From positions 96,001 to 160,000 of the forward strand of contig JBAHVR010000293.1 of the NCBI GenBank assembly GCA_036898135.1: a stretch of 64,000 bases of DNA, written 5' to 3'. This document shows positions 27,801 to 39,800 of this stretch, piece after piece. A program made the translations under genes and the position numbers. Source of the DNA: Oncomelania hupensis. Lineage: Eukaryota; Mollusca; Gastropoda; Littorinimorpha; Pomatiopsidae. Within the stretch, counting starts at the first letter, position 1. Each line of letters starts with the position of its first letter. The notes beneath the pieces are model-generated. The model was not told the DNA's origin. It saw only the letters and a list, made by a program, of their open reading frames with translations, and made no database searches.

Positions 27801-30800
27801 ACAGAGAGACTGCGTGAGTCTATACTACAAAGATATTGAACATAAGGTATAGGAAGCTTTCCCTCAGAAAAGAGGTGCAATGCATCCTTTTAGTGAGGCC
27901 AGACTAAGACCATGTGATTCTATTTACTACAATACCACTGAACATAAAAGTACAGGAAGCTTTCCATGAGAAAAGAGATGCATGTGTCCTTTTATTGAGG
28001 CCAGATAGAGAGACCCTGTGATTCTATACTACAAAGATATTGAACATAAGGTCCAGGAAGCTTCTGCATGAGAAAAGATATGCATGCATCTTTTTTGTAT
28101 GTTGAGGCTAGAAAAGAGACTGCGTGATTCTATATTACAAAGATACTGAACATACAGGTACAGGAAGATCTCCCCCAGCAAAGAGATCCACATATCCTTT
28201 TTGACCGAGGTCAGTCAAACTAAGAAAATGCTTAATTTATACTACAAAGATGATCATGAATGTGAAGAGGAACAGTAAGCTGGCCGTGAGAAAAGCAGAG
28301 TCCTGAGAGACATACCTTTATCTCCTCCAGTTCCTCCCCCATACAATAATGATTGAGGGTCTACAGTGTGGTTGAAAAGTAAGTCCCTATAGAAAATTGC
28401 TTATGACTTTTGTAAACAGTACAGTGGAACCTCCGGTATCCGTCTCTCTGGTATACGACTCCCTCTGTTATGTAACCTGAAAACTTCTGACGGATTCACT
28501 TCCAATAATAAATGACCTCTGGTATGCGACAACCTCGTTTATGCGACCAGCGACCGTGTCTTAAGCCCTTTATACGACCGTCTTAGGGCAATTTAAAAGA
28601 GATATCAGTAAATTTATTGTCTGTACCTTCGTTTTTTTCTCTCATGTTAGTGTACTATTGTCTGCTATTTCCGGTTCGCAAGTAAGGGACATTACTCGCC
28701 TACACTGGCTTGTCAAAATGGAGTCGCGCAAGAGGAAAGTTTTGAGTTTGGCAGAAAGAATGAAAGTGATTGAAGGAAGTGAAAATGGGAAGAGTTGTTT
28801 GTCTATTGCAAGAAGTTTAGACGTTGGGAAGACCCAAATTTAGCTCATCATAAAGGATAAGGAATCTGTGAAACTACGATGGTAGAGTGGAGAAAGTGGC
28901 GAAAGGAAAACACATCGAAACTGAGAGCTTCTGCACTGACAGACTTAGAAAGGACCTGATTAATTGAAAACAGTCTTCAATTTCAAAGTTTCTCCCTTTC
29001 AAAATGTCTGAAGACCCGACTGTTTTCTATTTTTGAAGTTGTGACTAAAAGACAAAGCTAAAAATGAAACATGTTTTACAGTTTTCTTTGTCAGAGAATA
29101 CATGCTGGTGAGTGTTAACCTCTTGAACCCGAAAGACCGATATATCGGTCTAGCCCTTAAACAGCTGTGCCCCAAAAGACCGATAAATCGGTCTCGTAAC
29201 CTTACCGTTAATCTTGCGGTCCGTACACAGCTTACTGTTCTTTCTAGTACTTGCTGTTTGGAATAGGGTTATTGAGGGTTACTGGGAATAAGGTAAAGCA
29301 AAATGTCAGCGCTCTAGTGCAGCACAGTGCGTGTTTTTGTGACGGTTTTTTCTCAATTTTGCGTCATGAAACGAAGGTCTACAAATCAAGGAAGCGTCGC
29401 TAAGCGACTGTACACAACTCGAAGTAATCGATCTATTGTGGGATGATAATGAAGATGAAGAGATGACATTTGAAGTACTTTGGGTTGTCTAACACTTTGG
29501 TTATGTTTTCGTTGTTTTACTAAAAGCATGCTAAAAATGCCATTTTTCTCCGGGGAGCCCAGGGGATGGGGCTCAGAATTGGTGGGGCATCCAGGGTTCA
29601 AGGGGTTAAAATTATGACTACATACCCCTCCGAGCCTGACCTCCCCCCCCCCCCCCCTCCCGCCCTCACTCCTTGTTTCCGGTATAAGACCACCTCTATT
29701 ATAAGACCGTTTTTTCTCAGATTTTGGTTGGTCGTATACCGGACGTTCCACTGTACTGCATTTGCATGAGACAACATGTCTTGTGATTTTAACAGTGGTA
29801 GAATTCATCTCACAGTTACGAGAGCAGTCCATTATGGCCCGTTGTCCAGCACACTGTCTTGTGTCTTCTTATGTCTCCTATCAGCTGAGTTGGCTAACAC
29901 AGTGTCAGTGAAGGGCCATTAGAGGCTGCTCACATCCTGGTTAGATGAAATCAGAGATCAGCGACTCCATTCTACCACTGTCAGGATCACAATATGTTTA
30001 GTTTCATGCAAATGCAGTCCTAGTTACAAAAGTCATCAGCAATTTTCAATAGGGACTTCCTTTTCAACCCCACTGCCATAATACTGGATGCTATATACGC
30101 GCCTTTCCAAAATCAATCAGGCTCAAAGCGCGGCGATCTGTACCAACACACACGCTCACCTGTCTCATCCACCCTCACACACACACACACACACACAACA
30201 AATACACATACATCACTCAAACAGGTGGTGTAAAGGCAGGGAGATCGCTATTAGAAGACGGACAGAAAATTGAATATTTATTTTTGAAATTTTATATTGA
30301 TTGCTTCCAGTACAGACATGCCTACCCTCAATTTGAAGTTTCCGTATTAGCTTTTTCAAATTTCAGTATTACTATTACGATTTTCGTATTTACTTTTACT
30401 ACCTATTGTTTTTGCACTCATCCTTTTTAATATTATGTGAAAAATCAAGTGATAGATTGATTTGCTGCCACAATGTTCTTTTTCTTCTCCAAAGCCTCGT
30501 AATTCTTCATATACTGTCGGCCTTCCGCGTGCCGCTTGATGTCGTTCATATCACCGGCGGAGATGCCAAACTGGTTGGCACAAATCGTACTTTTGAGTCA
30601 GTGCTGCCGCGAGTAACGAAAGGACACTTTTCCGAATGCGAGGCAAGAAATGTCTGCCCCTTGCGCCTTTTTTTTGAAGATTCAGATTCACAATCACTTT
30701 GCTTAGCCATTCGTTTCAACGCCATGTTTTAAATTCTGTCTCACAAGCACCGATCTTTACTGCGACTGTGCAAAAACGGGTTCGGCAAACTTCGGTGCCT

Positions 30801-33800
30801 CTACCAGAAAATTCGATGTCACAGGTCTCCACTGCGACTGCGCATTGCGGCATTAAACCTTCGGAAAAAGGTCATGCGGTGCATTACCACAGGCCAACGA
30901 TTCCGATTTTTTTTCTTTATCATTTTTTTAAATTTCCGTACCGTAAAACAAATATCCATATTTTCCGTAGCGCTTGCCGAGTTTTTCAAATTTCTGGAAA
31001 AAATACGGAAATTCCGTACGGGTAGGCATGTCTGCCAGTACCATTATTGAAGGGAGGGAGGAAACCGGAGTGCCCGGAGAAAACTCTTGGTGACCTCAAT
31101 AGTCTCGTACCTAAGTCACATTAGTTCGCCCCTTGCTGGAATCGAACCCGCGACCTTCAGTATAGGAAACCGGCGACTAATCCACTGCGCCACGAGGCCA
31201 CCCCATATAAATGATACAACCGTAAAGGTGTGCAAGAGTTGCCTCAAATATACTTGCCCTGATAAAAGAGGAGTGGGGGGTTGGGGGGGTGGGGGGAGGG
31301 GTGTCTCTAATGCGTTCCTTCCCATCAAGCAACAACTACCTATTTCACAACCTGCATGAGTGTATGCTAAATGATTAGTTAAGGGGGAGAAGATGAGCAC
31401 AACACTCACAAAGCTGGCCCAGAGGAACGGACACTATGTTTCTAATCCTTCCTGCCACCCCCCACAACTTCAAAACCACGCTGTTCTATATAACAAAGGA
31501 CAGTGAAATGGCAAAACCTCTCCATGACTGTATCCCTCATGTCTCTCCAAAGGCACACCCAAAGTAACCCTTATGCTATCTACCACTTTGCTTTGGAGCT
31601 ACAGGCACCCAAATCATGTAACACCCAAGTGCAAAGAACCATACGCTACGCTACGTGCAAAAGCTGGGACCGTGTCGCCCTGCAAAGCTTTACGTTTTTT
31701 CCACCCGCTCTTCCTCCTACAACAGTCGCTCACCCGTTTCCCTCCTCGGGCTCCACGTCGCGGGGCTTGTTGCTCAATGAGGTCCGCTGCGGATGCCGGC
31801 GGGGAGGCCGGGCGCATGGTGCGACAAACTTCGTAGGTATCTTCCGGTAAGGGAGGCAGGTTATGCTGGCCCCGCACTTCGTTCTTACGCGCCTGCAGCT
31901 CTTTCAGCCCTCCCAGCGAAGTCTACAAAGAAGACAGGCAAGTTTACCATCAGACGCTGACATACAGCTTTTTATGGTCATAGTGCAACTTGAAATTGTT
32001 AGATTTGGTTCATGTTAAGGTAGATCCGTTATAAAAAAAAAACAGAAAAACCTAAAGATGTCTGTTATACCCACATTTTCTAGTTGAATAACACTGATAA
32101 AAGTAATAGCATTGCTGACAATCGTCATTGTTTAGCTGTAGAAAGTGTGTGTGTGTGTAGGTGTGTGTGGTCCATGGGAAAGACATGCTAATAAATAAAT
32201 AAATCTAGCCCTGACGATTGATGCATGTTTCAGACATGGACATACAGCTTCTACAGTTATATGGTTACAGTTCAACTTTAACTTTAACTGCAAGGCACAG
32301 TGCAAGGAGGTAGAAGAAGAGGGAGACCGAAAAAGAGGTGGGAGGACAACATTCGAGAATGGACTGGTTTGACACTGAGCGAAACAATCAGGGTTGCTGA
32401 GGACAGGGAAAGATGGAGTACGCTGGTTAAACGATCATCTGTGGTACCCCTACGACCTCCGAGTTACGGGATAGGATAGGATAAGATAGGATAGGATAGG
32501 ATAGGATAGGATAGGATAGGATAGGATAGGATAGGATAGGATAGATTTGTTTATAACACTTAGATGTTTGGGAGCCCATGTGTCAGAATGACTGCGTCAT
32601 CCAAAAATCGAATGAATGTGAACAAATATTAAAATAAATTGTTGTGTCGATATCGATATGATCTTATGAAGTTGAAAAATGACTAAAAAAATTGAAACAT
32701 ACCAAAAATGACCTGCCTATTTCAGAAACTCTGTGAACTTTGGAAAGGGGGGGTGGGTGGGGTGGTGTTTTTCTTGGGGTGGTGTGAGTGTTTTGCTTTA
32801 ATTTTTGGAATCGACACACAAATACTACAAAACAGAACAAGCTATAAATTCTGCGATATAAAAAAACAACACACGCACAAAAAAACAAAGAAAGACAAAC
32901 AGAAATGAGAATTGAGAGGTAACGATAGCATAATAGCTTGTGGGAGGGGGAGGGAAGGGGAGGCAAGGGGAAGGGAAGGGGATGCATTTCCAAAACAGCC
33001 CACTCGTGCCCACATATCCACCCATCCCTCCCACACTGTATCACCCACCGGTGGGGGTGCCGGGGGTTTCTGTATAAATAGTATCCCCACTTTCTGGAAA
33101 TGTAGTGCTTTAAATTCACACTGTCGCTGTCTTTCTCCTTTGTTCTTTCTCATTCCTACTCTGTTCGATCTATCAATCATAATATCTTCTTCTTCGCTAG
33201 GCCAGTCACCTACCTTTTGTCTTGAAAACTCTTCGGGGACAAAACTCCTCATTTGTGTGTAAGGTCTGTTGCATCAGCTTGGGAGTGTTGGACACTTTCT
33301 GCCAAATGGTTGCTGGGGCTTACTATGATGTTGTTATTTGGCAATGTAGGCATTTTGTATGTGTGTGTGTTTTTATATTTTATAATGACGTTTGTATTCT
33401 AATTTGTTTTTGTGAACGGGGGTTCAATAAATTTAGTGTGGCCTCAGCGTCCCCTGCATGGGATGCCTTTGTTGTACAGAGGCCGGCTTGTGGGGTGCCT
33501 TCAGTTTTGCCACCTGGGTTGTTTCAGCAGATCTTTTGTGTGGATCGGGGGCGAGTCCTCTTTCAGTCAAGTTGTGGTCTTGATTTTGTGGTTCTAATTC
33601 GGCCGCTGGACCCTGTTAGCAATGAATAACTAACTAACTCCCACAATGTCCAGATTGAGACGAGCACGATGGTTTTGAACTTTGTGTTTGTTTGTGCAGG
33701 AAGTGTTTAGTGATAGCATTCGTTTACCCATCATGTGGTTCTATGCCGTAGCTAGAAAAACTTGGCATGATGTTACTCTATTTTCTTCAGTCGCTATTGT

Positions 33801-36800
33801 TGCGGCAATACTGAGATTCTTTCTGGAATTGCTTGTTAACCCCCGACAGATGATTCCAGATCTATCAGGAAACAAGAAATAAAGTCTTCGAAGTTCGTAG
33901 AACATTCTGTGACGTAAGGCAGTGGGTATTTCTGATGACGCTTTTTGTTCTGATTGGTTTTACTAATTACATCATTCTGGAATGTTCTAAGGTTTCTGTA
34001 CAGCACAGTGGGTATCTGCGCGTTTAAAAGAGAGTTGTTGATGCTGTTTGAGCCGTTTGTTGAATAAAGTTGAAAAACTTTATAATGACGACTCTTGCCT
34101 TGTTGAGGGAACGGGCTGCGTGGATCAACGAATACAAGTTACCCAGATTCAAGCACTGGGGGGGCTGAATCGACATCTGACATGCAACCCGCACATCCAT
34201 GAACACAAACTTACAAACTTACCAGCGTCACTTTCCACAGCAGCAGCAGCGCTTTCTTCATGGGAAAGTGAGGGGCGCTGCCGCTGCAGAACCTGGTCAC
34301 CATTGTGAACAGCACGATCGCTAAAGGGTCTTCTCCCAACACGGACTGGCTCAGGTTTTGGCGGAAGGCTTCCCTCAGCTTTGTGTCCTCGTCGGTGTCC
34401 TCCTCTCTAGGTGTACGTAACGTTTCCACTACCGTGTAGAGAACGTTCAGGATGCATCTGCACAATAGAAAACGATATAATAATTCCGGCCAGGTTCAGA
34501 CAGTGCTAGTAATAAGAATGGGGTGACTATGGGAGTTCTCATAATAGTCTAAAACTCTCAACAGTCAACAGGCAGAGAGTTCCATTGAGAAATGGTGTGA
34601 GGGGTGGTGGCGGCAGGGGACTGTCTGTTGTGTTGGGATGTTAAAGCATCTGGGTGGACCCATGTATCAGACAATGGGTCCCGACAGGAAGTCCTCTCCA
34701 GGATCGCACAAACAACTGCTGACCCTGACAAGGTTGAAGCCCATTTGGAAAGACAGGACCATCAGTCTACATTCCAAAGTAAGACTGCTTCGCTCCCTTG
34801 TCATCTCCATCTTCCTATATGCTTGCGAACCATGGACCCTCACAGCAGATCTCCAACGAAGAATACAAAGCATGGAGAAGAGGTGCTACAGAAGACTTCT
34901 GGGCATTTCCTATACCCAACACATCATCAACGACGAAGTCCGACAGACCATCACACAAGCCATTGGACAACACGATGACCTGCTCACAGTGGTGAAGAAA
35001 CGGAAACTCCGATGATATGGCCACGTCACCAGATCAGGCCTTGCAAAGACCATTCTGCAAGGCACAGTGCAAGGAGGTAGAAGAAGAGGGAGTCCGAAAA
35101 AAAGAGGTGGGAGGACAACATTCGAGAATGGACTGGTTTGACACTGAGCGAAGCCATCATGGCTGCTGAGGACAGAGAAAGATGGAGTATGCTGGTTAAA
35201 CGATCATCTGTGGTGCCCCTACGACCTCCGGGTTGCGGGACAGGATAGGATAGGATAGGAACAGGCAGGGAAAGGCATTTTTGTCGTGTACTGGGCTTTG
35301 GTTTGAATCAGCCATGAATCTTTTCTTTTGTCTCATCATAAGAGGAAGCTGAAAATTCCATACCTCAATTCTCTGCTGTCGGCCACAGACACTGCTGGTT
35401 TCCTCAGAGCTGCTGTGGCGGCACTGGTGTTCCTACAACCACAAAAAAACACACACACAACAAAAACAACAATATTATAGTATAATAAAACAAACGCAAA
35501 ATAACTTTAAATAAAAAAAAAATAAAATTTAAAAAATAAGGTACAAAATCAAGCAAACAAACAACACATTTTTATCGTTTTTTAAATAGAGTGCACTTTT
35601 TGACGTGAGTGAAAGTTGGCGTATCGACTTACTCTAAAGTTGGCGTATCGACTTACTCTAACTCCATGCCCAACAGTTCAATGAAAGAGTTGAAGATGCC
35701 AAACTTGTAGACAAGACGGCAGTTCTTCTGCACCTGGTCAAGGTGCTCTTCATCTGAATCCACCTCTCCAAAAACACCTGGAATGGACAAAAACAAAACT
35801 AGAAGGGCAAAGCCCATAAGAGTCACGTGCTCTTTATATAACTCGCAATATTTAACATGAAAATGATCAATGCCAAAACGGAACATATATGAAAGATCAA
35901 TCTATCATCTTTCAATACAACAAGTTTAGACTTTATATCTCTCATAGTTTAGGTAGGGTCAAGGTCACTTCAAAGAATTTATCCTAACCGATTTTGGCCA
36001 GCTCCAGTGAACTTGACCTTCAAGTGAGGTTGACCTAATTTGTATAGTATGTGTGTACGCCTCATTGATATCTATCATGAATCAAAGAATCATAAGTATA
36101 ATATTAATAACCTACACAAAAAAGTGAAATTTGGTGAAACATTTTTTTTTTTAAGTTACATTTGTTGACCCTGTGACCCTGAAGTGAAGTCATTTATTCA
36201 TGGACAGTTGACAGACAGACGTATGGACTCACATTTTTTTCAATGTCATTTTTGGAGTAAATAGACTAGCGTTGCTCTACATGTCAGTCAGAAAATCAGT
36301 CAATAAATAAATAAATAAATAAATAAACAAATAATCAAGGGAGAAAAAAAACGTTTGTGTAAAACACATGTGGGCGACACAAACATTTTTGTGTCCCTTG
36401 TTGATACTCGCAAACACACAGACTCAACCAAAGCTTTTTAGTTTTGAGGTTTGGTCAGCCAGGCTAGCTATAAATAGCTTCGCTGATGCTCTCTTTTCTT
36501 TCCTTTCACTGGAAAGGAGAGTGCAGGCAAGCTATAAATAGCCCGCAGCAAGCAAAATGTGAAGGCACTAAACAATGCTGCTCACATATGCGTTGAGCTG
36601 GTGTGGCAAAAAAAGTCTTTCTCTTCATTAAAATAAATAATCAGACTAAAATTAAGGCCCCATCCCCACGCAACCCAAACGTCTCCACCAAAAGAAACCA
36701 CAAGACACCACCTCCAGAGCTTATGGAATGGCAATAAGTGCAGACAAGACCAAAATGATGACCAACAACACCAATGGCATCAATATGGACATCAAAGTCA

Positions 36801-39800
36801 AAGGCCAATCCCTGCACACAGTGCATAGCTTCAAATATTTAGGAGCCATTGTATCAGACAATGCGTCCCGACAGGAAGTCCTCTCCAGGATCGCACAAAC
36901 TGCTGCCCTGACAAAGTTGAAGCCCATTTGGAAAGACAAGATCATCAGTCTACATTCCAAAGTAAGGCTGCTGCGCTCTCTTGTCAACTCCATCTTCCTA
37001 TACGCTTGCGAAACATGGACCCTCACAGCAAATCTACATCGAAGAATATAAAGCATGGAGATGAGGTGCTACAGAAGACATCTGGACATTTCCTATACGC
37101 AGCACAACACCAATAATGAAGTCCGACAGACCATCACACAAGCCATTGAACAACACGATGACATGTTCACAGTAGCCAATGGACCTCGGCCAATTTCTTC
37201 TTTTTGAACTCCGGACCGTTACACACCCTGGATAAAACTAACAGTTTGAGCATGACTGCGAGGGCATGTGCGCCGAAAGCAGTACAAAAGTCTGGTTCGC
37301 GCGCTATATAAATGATATTATTATCATTGACGATGACGATAATATGAATGTTGATGATATTAATGATGAGTAAAGATCCCTTACCCTGAAGCAGGTAGAG
37401 GATGGCTTGCATGGCAAGCATACGTCTTTCCCTCTCAGCCACTTCCAGCATGTTCTGTAGGGTAATGAGGAATCGTTTCTGTTCTGCCGCTGTGGCGGTG
37501 ATCCATCGTGGCAAGCCTGAAATACAGAATACAATAAAATAATTCTAGATGGGCAAAGCTCGTATGACTTGAGTGCTGCTTAGCCAGACCTGCCTATCCC
37601 AAATTTATGCTTTCAGGGACAAACATGACAAAAATCAGGGACACACTCTAACTTTCAAGGACATAATGCATGCATAATGGTACTGTAAGCCGGCAAATTT
37701 CAGAGCAAGTGGAAATGGTTTTATGATGATAAGTGTACCTGGTGAGTACACTTACACCAAAACTTTCTAACATATAATAAGCAAATCAACTATTTTCCGG
37801 GACACTCAACCGAAAATAACAATTCCTGGACACTCACTGACTCAGAGTATATAATTTGCGAGTTTCAGGGACAAAAACGGCTCCTCCGGGACAGTAGGCA
37901 AGCATGCTTATAGAACTCGCAATATTTAGCATAAAAATAAGTGCCCAGAAAAAACAAAATGAAATGGTGGCTTTAAAATACAAATACCAACTTTGATCAT
38001 TCTATGCCCTTGACCTTGAGATGACAATGACCTCCAGCTCCAAATACATTCATGTACTATCAAATAAACTACAGAAAAAATTGTATTACGCCAAAAAAAC
38101 TGGTGAGCTTGGGATGACCTTGACTTTTAGTGACCTTGACATTTTATGACCTTGGTCCTCATGTGATCTCTCATGCATTTATGATCAAATAACCCACAAT
38201 GTTGCATGCTATGGTTTAAGTAAACAGCCATTCCACTATAAGATGACCTATTTTGTATGTTTTTACAAGGCCTAAAATGACCTTGACCTTCTAGATCAAT
38301 GCAAAAGCAGAACATATATGAAAGATAAATCTATTGTCTCTAAACGCAACAAGTTTGAACTTTATATCTCTGATAGTTTAGGGTCAAGGTCACTTTAAAG
38401 TACTTATACAAACCGACTTTGGGACAGCTTCAGTTGGTTGACCAAATTTGCAAAGTATGGCTCATTGATATCTATCATGCGTCAAACTTCAAAGAATCAT
38501 AAGTTCAATATTAATAACCTAGAAAAAAAGTAAAAATCTGTGAAAAAAGTGTCATGTTTTTAATAAAACATTTGTTGACTCTGTGATTTTCCTTGATGTA
38601 AAATCATTCACTCACTGATTATTTATGAGGTCTCACGGGTATACACAATCATACCAAGTTTGGTTGTGATAGTTGAAATAGTTTCTGAGCACTCAGTCAC
38701 TTTAAAGTTTTTGCATAGACAGATGGCAGACGGACTTTTTTTTTTCCAATATCATTTTTGGACTATGTAGGAATCATCTCACACAGATTTGCAAAAATCT
38801 GGAAATTGTTTTTAATTTTAATGCGAATAATGGGGTGAGTACATAGACTCACGCTGCTATGCATGCGAGTCAAAAATGGGACAGACTTTCTACATACAAA
38901 ATAAAATATAGAATTAAAATAATCACTTATTATATAGTAACAAAACAACAACACTATAGTTAAACTTTTAAAGACTAGAGTGCGTTATATTTTTTTAAAT
39001 AGTATAATATAATAAACTATTAAAGGCAGGAGATCAGAATTAAATGTTAGAATGAAAAGGTCTCTTCTTTCTATAAAATGTCTATCTGGAGATATTTTGT
39101 GGTAGTGTGCTGTGGGTTTCTTCACTGGAGGCAGAAAAGGAATTTACATAAAATTGGAAATGTAAAATGTTAAAATTTTAATCTGTAACTAGACAACCGC
39201 TATATATGCATCCGCAAAATGTGCTGGTCAGTAAGGATTTCTATATAAATTATAATTTTTTAATCAAGCATATATACCAATATAAAAGTTACAATAAGAC
39301 AGCAACAGCGTAATGAAGATCTATGTATCCCTAAGCAAAATCTATAATGAGACTTACCATGAGCCTTTGACAGTTCCTCATAGCTACACTGTGTCTGCAC
39401 AAACTCGCATTCTTCTGTGTAACTGTAGAGTTCTGAAAATCAAAATATTAAATAATCAAGATATTACAACTACAAGTTACAAAGTCAAACAGAAAAAGGC
39501 ACTGTGGTCTAATGGTAGTGTTTCGGCTTGTGGATCTGATGGTCCCGGGTTCGAGCCCTGGCCGGGCCATTGTGTTGTGTCCCTGGGAAAGACTTTACTC
39601 CTGTTTTCCTACTCCTTCGGATAAGAGTATAAACCGAGGTCAAGTCTGTGTCGCATACATTCCATCATAACGGACTTTAAAGATCCTGACGCTCATGTCC
39701 TAGACGGGTGAGTGCCGGTAACAAGAACACACCCAGCATGCACCTTGGTAAAAAGTGCCATAATAATCAAAAATTGATTGTGGGCATATACGGAAGAAGA

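Larger units (their letters stand above)
28422..29753 (+). mobile_element. pogo/Tigger-type DNA transposon, decayed
   Basis: TA duplications (28420-28421, 29754-29755) flank inverted ends CAGTGGAACCTCCGGTAT and ATACCGGACGTTCCACTG. The Met at about 28718 opens MESRKRKVLSLAERMKVIEG and SENGKSCLSIARSLDVGKTQ, the CENP-B/pogo N-terminal helix-turn-helix. The next codon is a stop, and further stops follow in RWxSGESGERKHI-like sequence. The DDE domain is deleted or replaced. Confidence 0.85.
28371..30072. mobile_element. Mariner-like foldback MITE, copy 2, interrupted
   Basis: The left end (GTGGTTGAAAAGTAAGTCCC) is at 28371 and the inverted right end (GGGACTTCCTTTTCAACCCC) finishes at about 30072. 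The inner half-sites around the Tigger insertion read AACAGTA and CTGCATTTGCATGAGAC, which rejoin to the pattern of copy 1. Confidence 0.75.

Noticed and set aside
29386..29832. 148-codon minus-strand ORF
   Set aside because: It spans the edge of nested transposons and a poly(C) tract, and has no homology or splice support.
39499..39572. Possible tRNA gene (A and B boxes present)
   Set aside because: It runs straight into a SINE body shared with other copies and lacks a pairing acceptor 3' strand.
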